From: CAINVV01 sp963663005 | Lineage (GTDB): Bacteria > Bacteroidota > Bacteroidia > Bacteroidales > Prolixibacteraceae | Length of the DNA stretch: 64,000 bases | NCBI GenBank assembly: GCA_963663005.2 | Contig: CAXXHH010000015.1 | Location: 434,001 to 498,000 of the forward strand | Reading direction: 5' to 3' | Shown here: one piece after another, positions 36,926 to 46,399 of the stretch | Layout: every line of letters begins with the position of its first letter | Numbering within the stretch: position 1 is the first letter of the stretch | Notes under the pieces: generated by a model | Database searches by the model: none | Seen by the model: the letters and a program-made list of their open reading frames with translations, nothing else | Told to the model about the DNA's origin: nothing | Translations under genes and position numbers: made by a program

Positions 36926-37561
36926 TCACATAAAATCGATTGTTGTGGTGGTTCCATCCTCCCATACAAGCTGGATTTGAACCAATGAATATTTGTGATT
37001 TGCTTTGTAAAGAATTTTTTTAAGTCCTGGAATGCTGGAACTCTGTTCCACCGTCATGGTTTTGATAAGTAGCATGCCATAGGGAAAATCATCAACCGTC
37101 GACTTCGCGGTTACAGTCCTCGTAATAGTAGTACCATCATTTTTTTGCAGTACATACTGGTCGCCAACACTGCTGCTATAATTTACCAAAACGAACGGCT
37201 GACTATCTTTCACCGTATAATCGAGAATACCCTCGGAAGTATTCTTGTATTTAAGGGTTGCACTGAGTTTTCCTGTGGCATCTTTATATGTAGCCGGTAT
37301 GAAGGCGGCAATATTTGCAGGCAGAGTTGCCTTAACCTGTACAGTTACGACACCATTGTCATTGCTCAAAACAGTTATCGTACTGTTTGCATTGTAATTG
37401 GTTGAACCAATCTTAACATAGGAATTGAACGTTGTACCTGCTTTGTTCATATCCAGGTTCCCATCTCCTCCAATTGAAGTTGAAGAAACCTTTGAATTAT
37501 CGAGCAAATCGCAGGAAAACAACAAGGCACAAACTGGCAATAAGCGTAAAATTGATTTCAT
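36926..37561 (-). CDS. Hypothetical lipoprotein
   Basis: 212 residues starting MKSILRLLPVCALLFSCD. The lipobox is LLFSC, so the protein is anchored by a lipid at its cysteine. The remaining sequence is beta-rich with repeated short strands (NGVVTVQVKATLP, KLSATLKYKNTSEGIL, VTAKSTVDDFPYGML). I do not recognise a family. An alternative start three codons upstream gives MSVMKS. Confidence 0.72.
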   Translation of the reverse strand: MKSILRLLPVCALLFSCDLLDNSKVSSTSIGGDGNLDMNKAGTTFNSYVKIGSTNYNANSTITVLSNDNGVVTVQVKATLPANIAAFIPATYKDATGKLSATLKYKNTSEGILDYTVKDSQPFVLVNYSSSVGDQYVLQKNDGTTITRTVTAKSTVDDFPYGMLLIKTMTVEQSSSIPGLKKILYKANHKYSLVQIQLVWEDGTTTTIDFM

Positions 37562-37660
37562 AACTGACAATTTTGAAATTTTTGTATGATCTAGATTAAT
37601 AGTTTAAAATTAGATCACGCGCAAGTATCAAACAATAGCCCAAACAGGCTATCTTTTGGA

Positions 37661-38443
37661 TTACTTTTTTGTCAAGGACAGATTTCTTAACTCCTTTTCT
37701 ACCATTTGTAATTGATGCGGTTTATCCACATCCATGCCCAACTCTGCATATGGGGACACCACAACCCTGCCGTTCATTTCTAATCTGTTGCATATCAATT
37801 CAGCAACCCTCTCAAGGGTAGGCATTCTAAAAATTGCCCTGAAAAGAATTTCTAAACCAAATAAAAACATGAGTTTACGGATACTTTTCCTTGACTCAAC
37901 GATATGTCTCCATTTTGAACCATCCCGGATGGTGCTTTGTGGGTTGAAAACATGCATATCTCCGCCACAAACGGTTATATCCCTCAGTTTAACATAGCTG
38001 CGCTTTGATCCCGGAAATCTTCTCTCCATCACCGACCGGGGTACAACATTATAATAAATCTCCACTCTAGGATCAGTTGCCGAATTGATAACCCAATCCA
38101 CTATTTCGCAGTTAATAGAGGGGATATCACCCGATACCACCAAACATTTTTCTGTACTTGGATTCTGCTCCAGCAGTTTATACATTCCGATCAAAATACT
38201 ATCCATCAAATTCCTGCCCCCTTCGAGGTAAAAAATGCTCTTCCCTGATACGAGATGAAAATCATTGGTTAACCCAGAAATGAAAACACGCTCAATATGA
38301 TCAGATTGGTTCAAGGCATCGATAATCCACTGTATCATGGGCTTTCCGGCAATTTCAATCATCACTTTGATGCCACGTTCAGTCATTTTATAAAGAGGAT
38401 CGCCTTGGGCAATTCTACCGCCTGCCAGGATTATAGCATCCAT
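37661..38443 (-). CDS. MobA-like nucleotidyltransferase
   Basis: 260 residues. The N-terminus (MDAIILAGGRIAQGD) has the LAGG loop of sugar-nucleotide transferases, followed by VMIEIAGKPMIQWIIDAL and the metal-binding segment CLVVSGDIPSINCEI. The C-terminal third carries RMPTLERVAELICNRL. It would activate a phosphorylated compound with a nucleotide. The start codon overlaps the previous gene's stop by one base (TAATG), so the two act as a unit. Confidence 0.87.
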   Translation of the reverse strand: MDAIILAGGRIAQGDPLYKMTERGIKVMIEIAGKPMIQWIIDALNQSDHIERVFISGLTNDFHLVSGKSIFYLEGGRNLMDSILIGMYKLLEQNPSTEKCLVVSGDIPSINCEIVDWVINSATDPRVEIYYNVVPRSVMERRFPGSKRSYVKLRDITVCGGDMHVFNPQSTIRDGSKWRHIVESRKSIRKLMFLFGLEILFRAIFRMPTLERVAELICNRLEMNGRVVVSPYAELGMDVDKPHQLQMVEKELRNLSLTKK

Positions 38444-39288
38444 TAATTTAATTTTTGTATCTGAGGCATCAGCCCTATCCTAAAGATCAGTTGCTCAATT
38501 TCGTCGTTGGATAACGTTCTATTCTTTCCGGATAATGCAACAAGAACGGCTTCCATGACATTGGTTCCAAATGAGCGCTTGTCATAAACCGGTGTTGTGG
38601 TAATCAGGTATTCTGCGCCTGCCTGGCGAAAAATATCGACATCATTCTCAGTTGTAGTATTCGTCACAATTATCTTTCCAGGATTCAATTTTCGGGGTAA
38701 GTATTTCTTAAGGTAGATGCAATCGCCTGCGATTACAGTTGCCCATTGATAATACTTCTCAAATTTTGTCGTTCGGCCTGGATGCCCCATGGAATCATTG
38801 TAAAGCCATTTGAAAGGCAATCGTGTTATAAGAGGCGTGAAGATTCTTGTTACGGTCAAGAGTGATGCTAATGACCTCATCGGGATTGACAATCCCAGAA
38901 CGAACATAAGATCTCCAAACACACAATCATAGCCACTCAAGGCAAAAGGTTGGCACAAGCCCCAACGATCAGTTCCTGTGGAAAAAAAGGCCTTACGACC
39001 ATACTTTTTAAGATGTTCTTCAAACTTATCCCTTATTAATGGTTCCACTTTTCTCTCAAGGGTACTTTTTAAGCCCAGACCATCTACCACTGGAGTTTGT
39101 TTAACAAACCTAACCAACTTTTTAGCCGAATGAAAGGGGTAATAGGTATTGTCAACAACCATCCCAAGATCTGCGCCTCCAAGGCCAAACGCATCTACTT
39201 TACCATCAAGCTCGCGAAACAACAAAGCGGCTCTCTCCATATCACCATCGGTTCCAATCCGCTCAATGATAATTTTCTCTCCCACCAA
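38443..39288 (-). CDS. Quinate 5-dehydrogenase-like protein, possible lost start codon
   Basis: 281 residues from a TTG start. The sequence (KIIIERIGTDGDMERAALLF, DAFGLGGADLGMVV, FFSTGTDRWGLCQPFALSGY, ITTTPVYDKRSFGTNVMEAV) matches the quinate-dehydrogenase-like family that occurs with MobA-like transferases. The frame continues upstream as KHVVSISIGSSSRNKCIEID, which looks like the family's true N-terminus, but the codon where a methionine is expected (39349-39351) is ATC and no ATG, GTG or TTG lies further upstream before a stop. The function is not established biochemically in this group. Confidence 0.75.
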   Translation of the reverse strand: MVGEKIIIERIGTDGDMERAALLFRELDGKVDAFGLGGADLGMVVDNTYYPFHSAKKLVRFVKQTPVVDGLGLKSTLERKVEPLIRDKFEEHLKKYGRKAFFSTGTDRWGLCQPFALSGYDCVFGDLMFVLGLSIPMRSLASLLTVTRIFTPLITRLPFKWLYNDSMGHPGRTTKFEKYYQWATVIAGDCIYLKKYLPRKLNPGKIIVTNTTTENDVDIFRQAGAEYLITTTPVYDKRSFGTNVMEAVLVALSGKNRTLSNDEIEQLIFRIGLMPQIQKLN

Positions 39289-39448
39289 GTCTATCTCAAT
39301 ACACTTATTCCGGGATGATGATCCAATGCTAATACTTACTACGTGTTTGATATTACTGTATATTGATGTAAATAAAAAAATGCATTGGAGTATGTCTCAG
39401 GCTAACTCCGCCAGGCACAGGCTTTCGGCTTATAAATTTAGAAAATTT

Positions 39449-39925
39449 CTAGTACCAACAATCGTCTCCATATTTCCTCTGGATTGCTGTGGAAGAACGT
39501 TTAATTATCTCATCCACAAAATCCCGGACCTCTTTTTCAGAGGGCTTATCAGACAAAAACTCAACAGCTTCAGATCCGTTACCAAGCAGTAACTTGTTGT
39601 TAAGTGGCGATAAATAGACAACAGCTGCGAACCAGGCCCAGATCATACTCAATAAAATCCAAACCCAGGTACTCACTGCCTTAGAATGGTCAGCGACATT
39701 TCCAATGACAAACAAGATTGAAAATAACCCGATGGAAATGTATAGTCCTTGTTTCATATAACTTGTATCCTTTTCTAACCTCGTTATATGACCAATGTCT
39801 TCTAACCTCACAGTCCACTCTTTATTCTCTGAGATTGTAAACTGTTTTATGCTTAAAGTGTTGTCTGTGAGAACAAATTCATTGCGTGTAAATCCCTGTT
39901 TTTGAGTAAATATCAAGGTATCCAT
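39449..39925 (-). CDS. Two-helix membrane protein, paralogue of the gene at 40006
   Basis: 158 residues. An N-terminal beta region (TLIFTQKQGFTRNEFVLTDN ... EWTVRLEDIGHI) is followed by two membrane helices (about 68-88 and 90-112) and a short C-terminal part (VEFLSDKPSEKEVRDFVDEI). The pattern is shared with the next upstream gene, indicating a local duplication. Resembles bacterial PH-like membrane proteins; function unknown. Confidence 0.7.
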   Translation of the reverse strand: MDTLIFTQKQGFTRNEFVLTDNTLSIKQFTISENKEWTVRLEDIGHITRLEKDTSYMKQGLYISIGLFSILFVIGNVADHSKAVSTWVWILLSMIWAWFAAVVYLSPLNNKLLLGNGSEAVEFLSDKPSEKEVRDFVDEIIKRSSTAIQRKYGDDCWY

Positions 39926-40005
39926 TGCGATTCGCTGTTTTTCTTGAAACGATCAAAAGCTACTTTGGGGGATTGGCTATAAAGACGAAAACGACCTCAA
40001 TAATC

Positions 40006-40611
40006 TTATAATAACCGTTGAGTTTTGTATGCGCTTTTTAGATCGTTATACTCGTCATTGGTAATCAAATCTCTATTTTTCAGCCAGTTGAATTGGTTGA
40101 ACATCGTTTCCTCCGGTAGTTCAGGGTCAATTCTTGCGTACTTAATCAGCAGCAGTTGCTTTGACAATCTGATGATTTCATTAATGAAACCATCAACTTC
40201 TTCTCTTGACGGGCTATCCTGGAAAAAGGTCAAATTTACTCCGCCGCCAACCAGATGAATTTCCTTTTTTAGAGGTGAAAATAATGCCATGGCGATCATA
40301 AATCCAAAGAGGACATAAGAACCAATTACGACAGGAAGATTTCCCATAAAATCATCATTCATAAAAAGTGCGACAGTTATAAACACAAGAAAAGCCCCTA
40401 AAATCGATGACATGATGTATAATCGCCTTCTTGTTGCCGACTGGTAAACTAGACTGTACCCTATCAACTCAAGATTGACTGTCCACTCTTTTAATTCACC
40501 CGATTCTTTCTCCTTTACTCTAAGTGATGAATTGTTGAGAATCTCGAACTCCTTTCTTTTTCCCCCCTGTTTTTGCTTAAGTACCATGTGGTTTTCGGAA
40601 TAGTATTGCAT
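40006..40611 (-). CDS. Two-helix membrane protein, paralogue of the gene at 39449
   Basis: 201 residues from the internal ATG chosen by comparison with the paralogue (MQYYSENHMVLKQKQGGKRK). It has the same order: beta region with EWTVNLELIGYSL, two membrane helices (about 70-120) and a C-terminal PSREEVDGFINEI motif, plus an extra ~40 residues ending in a short-C-terminal-domain-like sequence (QFNWLKNRDLITNDEYNDLK). It lies 80 bp upstream of the paralogue. Confidence 0.7.
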   Translation of the reverse strand: MQYYSENHMVLKQKQGGKRKEFEILNNSSLRVKEKESGELKEWTVNLELIGYSLVYQSATRRRLYIMSSILGAFLVFITVALFMNDDFMGNLPVVIGSYVLFGFMIAMALFSPLKKEIHLVGGGVNLTFFQDSPSREEVDGFINEIIRLSKQLLLIKYARIDPELPEETMFNQFNWLKNRDLITNDEYNDLKSAYKTQRLL

Positions 40612-40762
40612 TAGGTACCAAAAGTAATTAAATAATATGGGTTTAAAATATAAAATACAGTCGTTAGTCAATCACAATTTCGACACAATGTATTAATTAT
40701 TAGTTATTTATATTTTATTAAATCAAACAAACGGGTGCAACTATCAAGTGAATGGGGAAGAT

Positions 40763-41848
40763 TCATTTTACCTGTCTTTTCATCGTCAGGTATCTTCTAA
40801 CTGGAATATCATAAAGTACCATCACCAAATAGGCGAAGCCAACCAATAGAATTGTACCAGTCAAAATAATGATTCCCAACTCATATCCTGCAGGCTTGTG
40901 ACTGGTAAAATAATTCCCAAATATCCATATTGCAGCATAATGAGTCATATACAAGGGATAAGATATCTTTCCTGAAAAAACACAAAGTGCTTTTGATCCC
41001 ACAGATAGTTTTGAACCAGCACCCAATGAAACAAGCAAAGGAAAATAAACCAGTACAACCAATGATTCTGCAAACCAGTTCCATTTAAAAAAAGGCATAA
41101 TAAATGCCAAAGACAATAAGATTGACAAGCCTATAAAACCAAGTTGATTTTTAACCATCCAATTGAAGCGATAAACGAGTAATCCCGCTAAAAAGGAGTA
41201 AGAGACACGAACTCCCCCATCCCAAAAATTACTTTTTGTCCAGCCGCCCATCAGATTGCCAGCATGGTTACTGACGAGGCAAAGAGCAACCGCCGCGACA
41301 ATGGCTAACACAGCTATATAGCGGCGGTGCATCTTGCAAAGGATAAAACCATAAAAAATATTGGCTATATATTCCCAAAATAGAGACCAGGATGGCGCAT
41401 TCAATCCAAATAAATTATATGCACGATCTCCCATTACGGGATAAGGAATAAGAAAGACAGTGCACAGAAATAGGGTAATAAGTTTTCCCGTATCATATAG
41501 TTCTGGACGACTAGAAAACGGGTCAAAGAGAAAACCTAGTATCCCTAAAACGGCACCAAAAATAACCAGGGGATGCAGTCGTATCAGTCTCAATTTAAAA
41601 AATTCCAAAACTCCCATCCCTCCAATACGGTTGTCGTATGCATAACCAATTACAAATCCGGATAAGCAGAAGAAAAAGTCGACGGCTAGAAAGCCATGCC
41701 CGATAAAATTTTTGGTATAGTCCGGATAAACCCATTCCATAAAATGGAAAACCACAACTGCTAAAGCTGCTACTCCTCTTAATCCATCAAGAATTTCAAA
41801 ATGCTGTCTGGTATTTAGAATATCCGAACCTAACCTTTTCTTGTCCAT
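40763..41848 (-). CDS. Acyltransferase 3 family membrane protein (OafA/YrhL type)
   Basis: About 361 residues from the internal ATG (MDKKRLGSDILNTRQHFEIL). It has about ten membrane helices. The family signature is LDGLRGVAALAVVVFHFMEW, whose histidine acts in catalysis, followed by GFLAVDFFFCLSGFVIGYAY. It transfers acetyl or other acyl groups to cell-surface sugars or lipids at the inner membrane. The target is unknown, and no glycan-export gene is adjacent. Confidence 0.9.
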   Translation of the reverse strand: MDKKRLGSDILNTRQHFEILDGLRGVAALAVVVFHFMEWVYPDYTKNFIGHGFLAVDFFFCLSGFVIGYAYDNRIGGMGVLEFFKLRLIRLHPLVIFGAVLGILGFLFDPFSSRPELYDTGKLITLFLCTVFLIPYPVMGDRAYNLFGLNAPSWSLFWEYIANIFYGFILCKMHRRYIAVLAIVAAVALCLVSNHAGNLMGGWTKSNFWDGGVRVSYSFLAGLLVYRFNWMVKNQLGFIGLSILLSLAFIMPFFKWNWFAESLVVLVYFPLLVSLGAGSKLSVGSKALCVFSGKISYPLYMTHYAAIWIFGNYFTSHKPAGYELGIIILTGTILLVGFAYLVMVLYDIPVRRYLTMKRQVK

Positions 41849-42123
41849 TGTCAATCTTGTAGTGATGCGTGCAAAAGTGGCATATTTTTGCATTGCTGCC
41901 AACTTGATTTTAACATTGGCAAAAACCTTTGTATCGGTATCCTGACATCAGGAAGATATACCACGACCGAGTACAAAATGACCCCAATGGGCTATTTAGT
42001 CAAACTTATTAAACTTCTACTTTTAGACTGAGATAAAACCTTTCCTAAATCTGGTGTAGCAGTTTTACGAGCATGTTATAGCAGCCGATTGGCTTTTCCC
42101 TCACCTAACCTTAAACTTATGCT

Positions 42124-44547
42124 ATGAAAAAAGCAATGATTTTTATGCTGATCATTCTAGGTATTGCCTGGTCTTGTAAAAAAACCGGAGATCCTGCTTC
42201 AAACACGGAAGAGACGCCACCGATAGAGCAGGTCATTGTCTCAAAAAATATTACAACAGGGACTTTTACAGAGGTATCAAACACTACAGTTGGACCATCA
42301 GGTGCAACAGTTAAAATTGCCAAACCCGGTACGCCTATTGATGGGACTGAAATTATCATTCCTGCCAATGCGTTTACCACCAATCCTGCGCTAAAAATCT
42401 CTTATGCTGAGATAAAGAACCACCAGTTTGGCGCTAACTTTAATCCAATCTCTCCCATCATTTCAATTTCCTGCGATGGTGGTTATTCTAGTGAACTGAT
42501 GAGCATCACTATCCCTGTAAAAATACCTGCTGGTCACATTCCATTGGGTTTTTATATCGACGAAACAACCGGGAAACTGGAAGGCATCCCATTTAATAGC
42601 ATCACCTCAAATTCTATCACACTTCTGACCAGACATTTTCTGCCATCAAGTAAATTGAAAAGCGGAGCTATCAACTTAAAAAGCGTCTTATCAACTGGGG
42701 CAAATATTGTAATTAGCTCAATAGCAGAAAGTTCACTGAATGCGCCTCCTTTGATTACAACTGGTTTTAAGCCAGGGGTGGATGATTGGGAATTCGTCAA
42801 TTACGGTTCATACCTTGCCCCAGGCGGACATTGTGCAGGCCAGAACATGACCGCAATGTGGTACTATTTTGAGAAAAAGGCATCAAATGGAAGCCTTTTC
42901 AATAAATTCAGCGACAATGCAAAACTATGGCAGGATAATGCCCGTGGCTACAGGTTCTGTTCTGTTATTCACCGCGATTTGGATTGGGATGGCAAAGTAG
43001 CTACGCTTTTCTATAAGTATATAGATAAAAACCAGGATCTTGATAAACTCAAATTGCTTACTATAGCAGGGACAATGTTGGTTACCGCTGAACCTCAAGG
43101 AATTGGCGTTTACTATCAAAATGGTGTAAAAGCTGATGGTTCACCAAAGTATTCCGGACACGATTTAATTTGTTACCAGATTTCTGTCAGTGGTGGAAAA
43201 CTATACATTTCTGATCCGAATACTCCTGGCACTGAACAAACAATTAGTTTTGCAAATAACAAATTTTCACCTTACATCGCAAAACTTAATGGGAATGAAC
43301 CTGCAACTCCTTTCCCTTATGTAACTTATTATGCCAAGACTGCTTATATTGAATGGGATAAGATTGGAAAACGTTACGGTGAGATTTTTGATAATACCAT
43401 CGGTACAATCGCTCCAAATACATTTCCTCCGTACACAATTTGGGTTAAAGATATAATCAAAGATCTCGAACTGAAAGATGGATTGAATGTAACAAATGAT
43501 ACATTGAAAACTTACGTTGACTGCCCTACTTCCATAAGCGGTGTCGTCCAGAATGGGAAAAGACTTATAAGTATGAACGTATTTGGCGAGGACGGGCTCA
43601 TCAAAAGCAAGCAAATTGGCCCTGTAGTAACAAATTGGGGCCTAAGTATTGGCAATAATGTAAAATTGGCCCCAGGCTCCAACAAACTGGGATATGAAAT
43701 TATTGGATGGAATCCCTCCGCTCATTATGCTAATAGTACAGAAAACATCCCCTTGTTTATTGATTTCAAATGGATAAATGTCTATTATACAAAATTGGAA
43801 ATTAGTCCAAATCCCATTATCAGCATGCCTGGCAAAGAAATCGCACTTACTGCCAAGTCTTTTGGTTCAGCCCCGAAAAATGCAAAATATGTATGGAATT
43901 TTGGCGACGGGACTGCCGATGTCTCAGTCACCAATGATAGCATAGTCAAATACAAATATTCAAAAACGGGTAATTTTAATGTGGTTCTAAATCTTTACGA
44001 CAATGCCACCAATAAGTTGATGGGCACTGCTACCACCGTAGCAAAAATTAATCAACTCATAACCAAATTTGCATTGTACTTTAGCGTAGATTGCCACCTT
44101 AAAATTACAAGTCCAAACGGCTCTATATCGACAGGTCCAGATGTTGCACAATCGTTGAATTTAAAGGAAATACCATGTGTCCAAAACGGCGATGTAATTA
44201 ATGCCAGCTGGGATGGTAGTTACAGTGGCTATTATCACAAAGGGACAGCAACATTTACACTTAAAAGCAACAATACAGTTACATTTACTATCTCTGATAT
44301 TTATACAAATCCTGGTGCATATACCCAAACCTGGAATGCCACCAGTAAAGATATCCCTTTCATAAGTGATAACACTGCTTTTAGATATTTAACTTATGGG
44401 GTTCCGTCAAGCTTTAGCGTGTTGCAAACGGCAAATTTCAAAACTGATTATACCATAAGCAAAAGCGGCATTTACGAAAGTACTGGAATATTCTATGATC
44501 CTAATAATCTTGTAAAAACATTGTTAGAAGTAAAATTCACATATTGA
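42124..44547 (+). CDS. Large lipoprotein with ZU5-like, papain-like (C39-type) and PKD regions
   Basis: 807 residues, lipobox GIAWSC (Cys18). Residues about 45-180 resemble a ZU5-like beta domain (GTEIIIPANAF). A papain-like core follows at about 225-385: Cys237 in PGGHCAGQNMTAMWYYF, His346 in YSGHDLICYQIS and Asp364 in LYISDPN are in the order and spacing of C39-type cysteine peptidases. A PKD domain lies at about 560-640 (YVWNFGDGTADVS). The C-terminal ~150 residues are beta-rich. The peptidase assignment is an inference from the residue pattern. Confidence 0.7.
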   Translation: MKKAMIFMLIILGIAWSCKKTGDPASNTEETPPIEQVIVSKNITTGTFTEVSNTTVGPSGATVKIAKPGTPIDGTEIIIPANAFTTNPALKISYAEIKNHQFGANFNPISPIISISCDGGYSSELMSITIPVKIPAGHIPLGFYIDETTGKLEGIPFNSITSNSITLLTRHFLPSSKLKSGAINLKSVLSTGANIVISSIAESSLNAPPLITTGFKPGVDDWEFVNYGSYLAPGGHCAGQNMTAMWYYFEKKASNGSLFNKFSDNAKLWQDNARGYRFCSVIHRDLDWDGKVATLFYKYIDKNQDLDKLKLLTIAGTMLVTAEPQGIGVYYQNGVKADGSPKYSGHDLICYQISVSGGKLYISDPNTPGTEQTISFANNKFSPYIAKLNGNEPATPFPYVTYYAKTAYIEWDKIGKRYGEIFDNTIGTIAPNTFPPYTIWVKDIIKDLELKDGLNVTNDTLKTYVDCPTSISGVVQNGKRLISMNVFGEDGLIKSKQIGPVVTNWGLSIGNNVKLAPGSNKLGYEIIGWNPSAHYANSTENIPLFIDFKWINVYYTKLEISPNPIISMPGKEIALTAKSFGSAPKNAKYVWNFGDGTADVSVTNDSIVKYKYSKTGNFNVVLNLYDNATNKLMGTATTVAKINQLITKFALYFSVDCHLKITSPNGSISTGPDVAQSLNLKEIPCVQNGDVINASWDGSYSGYYHKGTATFTLKSNNTVTFTISDIYTNPGAYTQTWNATSKDIPFISDNTAFRYLTYGVPSSFSVLQTANFKTDYTISKSGIYESTGIFYDPNNLVKTLLEVKFTY

Positions 44548-44607
44548 CACTTCGTCCGTTCAATGCCTCTCCCCACAATCGATTGAATTTCAAATTATTA
44601 TTGGACA

Positions 44608-44641
44608 CAAAAAGAGAGATCAGAATTGACCTCTCTTTTTG
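44608..44641. terminator. Bidirectional terminator between converging genes
   Basis: CAAAAAGAGAG pairs with CTCTCTTTTTG across a 12-nt loop, with A and T runs on both sides. It serves the lipoprotein gene on the plus strand and creD on the minus strand. Confidence 0.8.
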
Positions 44642-44685
44642 TCCTGTTTTGTGGGATAGTTGATTATGTCAAGCAAAATCCTTGG

Positions 44686-45993
44686 CTATCCTTCCGAATA
44701 CCATTTAACCTGCTGTGAGGCCCGCATTATAATTGTCAGAATTATGAAAAGCCCGATGCTTCCGGCCAGCATGGCATAATCCTGCAATTGCAAAATCGCG
44801 AAGAGGAACAGATAGAGACATGTTTGCAGAAGAGTAATCCAGGCCATTGATCGTACGTCACGCAGTATGGAAAATGCGTACCACGAGATCAACATTGTGA
44901 CGGCCGTTGCGGAAATCAGATAAGCGCTATTGAACCCAATTTGCTCGCTTATGGAAGTAAGCAGTGCATAGAAAATAAGCAAGGCAAAAGCTACCAGGGA
45001 GTACTGGAATGGATGAATTCTGATCTTACTCCTAATTTCTATAAAGATAAAAATGATGAAATTTAAGGCAATAAACAGAATTGCATACTTGACTGATCGC
45101 ATCGATTTTTGGTAATTATCAATAGGGATAAGCAGTTCAACACCAAATTTAGCCTCATGAGTGCTGTATTTCTGGTCGACCCACTGTTGCGGAAAATTGC
45201 GGTTCAAATGGGTTACAACCCAATCAGCCACAAACCCCTTTTCCGTAACCTGACGATTTGTCGGAAGAAATCCACCGGTAAAACTAGGCTGTGCCCATTC
45301 CGACTTCATGGTAACTTCTGATGTTTTTCCAAGTGCTTCAACGGATAAGTCCTCCGAACCATTCAGTGCCAGCTCAATCTCAAAATTCAACACCTGCTTG
45401 ATATCGAGGGAGTTGGTCTTTATCGTAATTCCCGACTTAAATAAATCCGCATCGGCAACGCCCGGTTCGACAGTACATTTTCGACCGTTAACAACTAATT
45501 CCGGCAAATTCTTAATACCCCGCATATCCGAAATACCGATGGTGAAATAGGCAGCATCCCAATTATATTTGGCATTTGGAATTTCCAACTTTGACACATC
45601 AGGTTGTACAAAAGTGCCTTTCAGTTTCAGCGTTCCGTGGTAAACGACAACTTTATAAATACCGCGCTGACGGATCTCAGGAAAAAGTATTCCATCCGTC
45701 TTTACTGTTTCGGGAAGAAAATGCGCTACCCCATTTCTTTCTTTAGTTTGCTGATTATTCCCCACTTCTTCTGTTACTGAATATGGCACATTCAAAACAG
45801 GACCGGCAACGACTTGTTTACCTCCCCACTGGGCATAAAGCTCCTTTTTCACGCCATCGCTTAGGCTGATTCTTTCCTGAATTATTGCCATGATTAAAAA
45901 TGATGGGATGAGCAACAAAATAGCCAATACCGAAACGATGACCATCTTAATGCTGTAACTGTTCATGAATTGTTGAATGCTCTTTGATTCCAT
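44686..45993 (-). CDS. creD: Inner-membrane protein CreD
   Basis: 435 residues: an N-terminal membrane helix (about 14-36), a large periplasmic domain (about 40-290, with RGIYKVVVYHGTLKLKG typical of CreD), then four to five membrane helices to the end. The family responds to envelope stress or beta-lactams in enterobacteria. In Bacteroidota it commonly sits with a small winged-helix regulator, as here. A palindromic site lies 20 bp upstream of its start. Confidence 0.93.
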   Translation of the reverse strand: MESKSIQQFMNSYSIKMVIVSVLAILLLIPSFLIMAIIQERISLSDGVKKELYAQWGGKQVVAGPVLNVPYSVTEEVGNNQQTKERNGVAHFLPETVKTDGILFPEIRQRGIYKVVVYHGTLKLKGTFVQPDVSKLEIPNAKYNWDAAYFTIGISDMRGIKNLPELVVNGRKCTVEPGVADADLFKSGITIKTNSLDIKQVLNFEIELALNGSEDLSVEALGKTSEVTMKSEWAQPSFTGGFLPTNRQVTEKGFVADWVVTHLNRNFPQQWVDQKYSTHEAKFGVELLIPIDNYQKSMRSVKYAILFIALNFIIFIFIEIRSKIRIHPFQYSLVAFALLIFYALLTSISEQIGFNSAYLISATAVTMLISWYAFSILRDVRSMAWITLLQTCLYLFLFAILQLQDYAMLAGSIGLFIILTIIMRASQQVKWYSEG

Positions 45994-46003
45994 GGTTTTT
46001 AAT

Positions 46004-46028
46004 TTTAAAAGTACTTTGAATTACAAAG
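46004..46028 (-). promoter_or_regulatory. Operator copy 1, upstream of creD
   Basis: A 25-nt sequence identical to that at 47038-47062. Its core ACTTTGAATTACAAAG (46013-46028) is an inverted repeat. It starts 11 bp upstream of the creD start codon and lies in the 51-bp gap after the regulator gene. Confidence 0.65.
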
Positions 46029-46044
46029 CCTGTGAATAAAAAAA

Positions 46045-46341
46045 TTATTGATTGTTTATTAGTTCTTCGAGTGCCGACAAATGCTGGCGAAACAAATTCT
46101 TTCCGTGATCGGTTGCCTTGTAGGTTGTACTTGGTTTACGGCCTACAAACTGCTTAGAAACAACGATTATTTCAAGTTGCTCCAATGCTTTCAAATGACT
46201 GGCCAGATTACCGTCCGTCAATTCGAGCAGCTCCTTCAGCGCATTGAAATCAAGCACATCATTTACCATGAGCGCAGACATGAGCCCAAGCCTGATGCGG
46301 CTCTCAAAAACTTTCTGCAGATTTGATATCGGATTTTTCAC
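46045..46341 (-). CDS. Winged-helix transcriptional regulator (HTH_34 type)
   Basis: 98 residues forming a single winged-helix domain: IRLGLMSALMVNDVLDFNAL, then the recognition helix LTDGNLASHLKALEQL and the wing FVGRKPSTTYKAT. It is a small dimeric repressor by family pattern. It is the middle gene of an operon with an upstream membrane protein and downstream creD, and a duplicated palindrome flanks it, so autoregulation is likely. Confidence 0.9.
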   Translation of the reverse strand: MKNPISNLQKVFESRIRLGLMSALMVNDVLDFNALKELLELTDGNLASHLKALEQLEIIVVSKQFVGRKPSTTYKATDHGKNLFRQHLSALEELINNQ

Positions 46342-46399
46342 CAGAATTTAGTTAACTTTTTATGATTCAAATTTATTGCTAAGAGTCAGCTACAATGCC

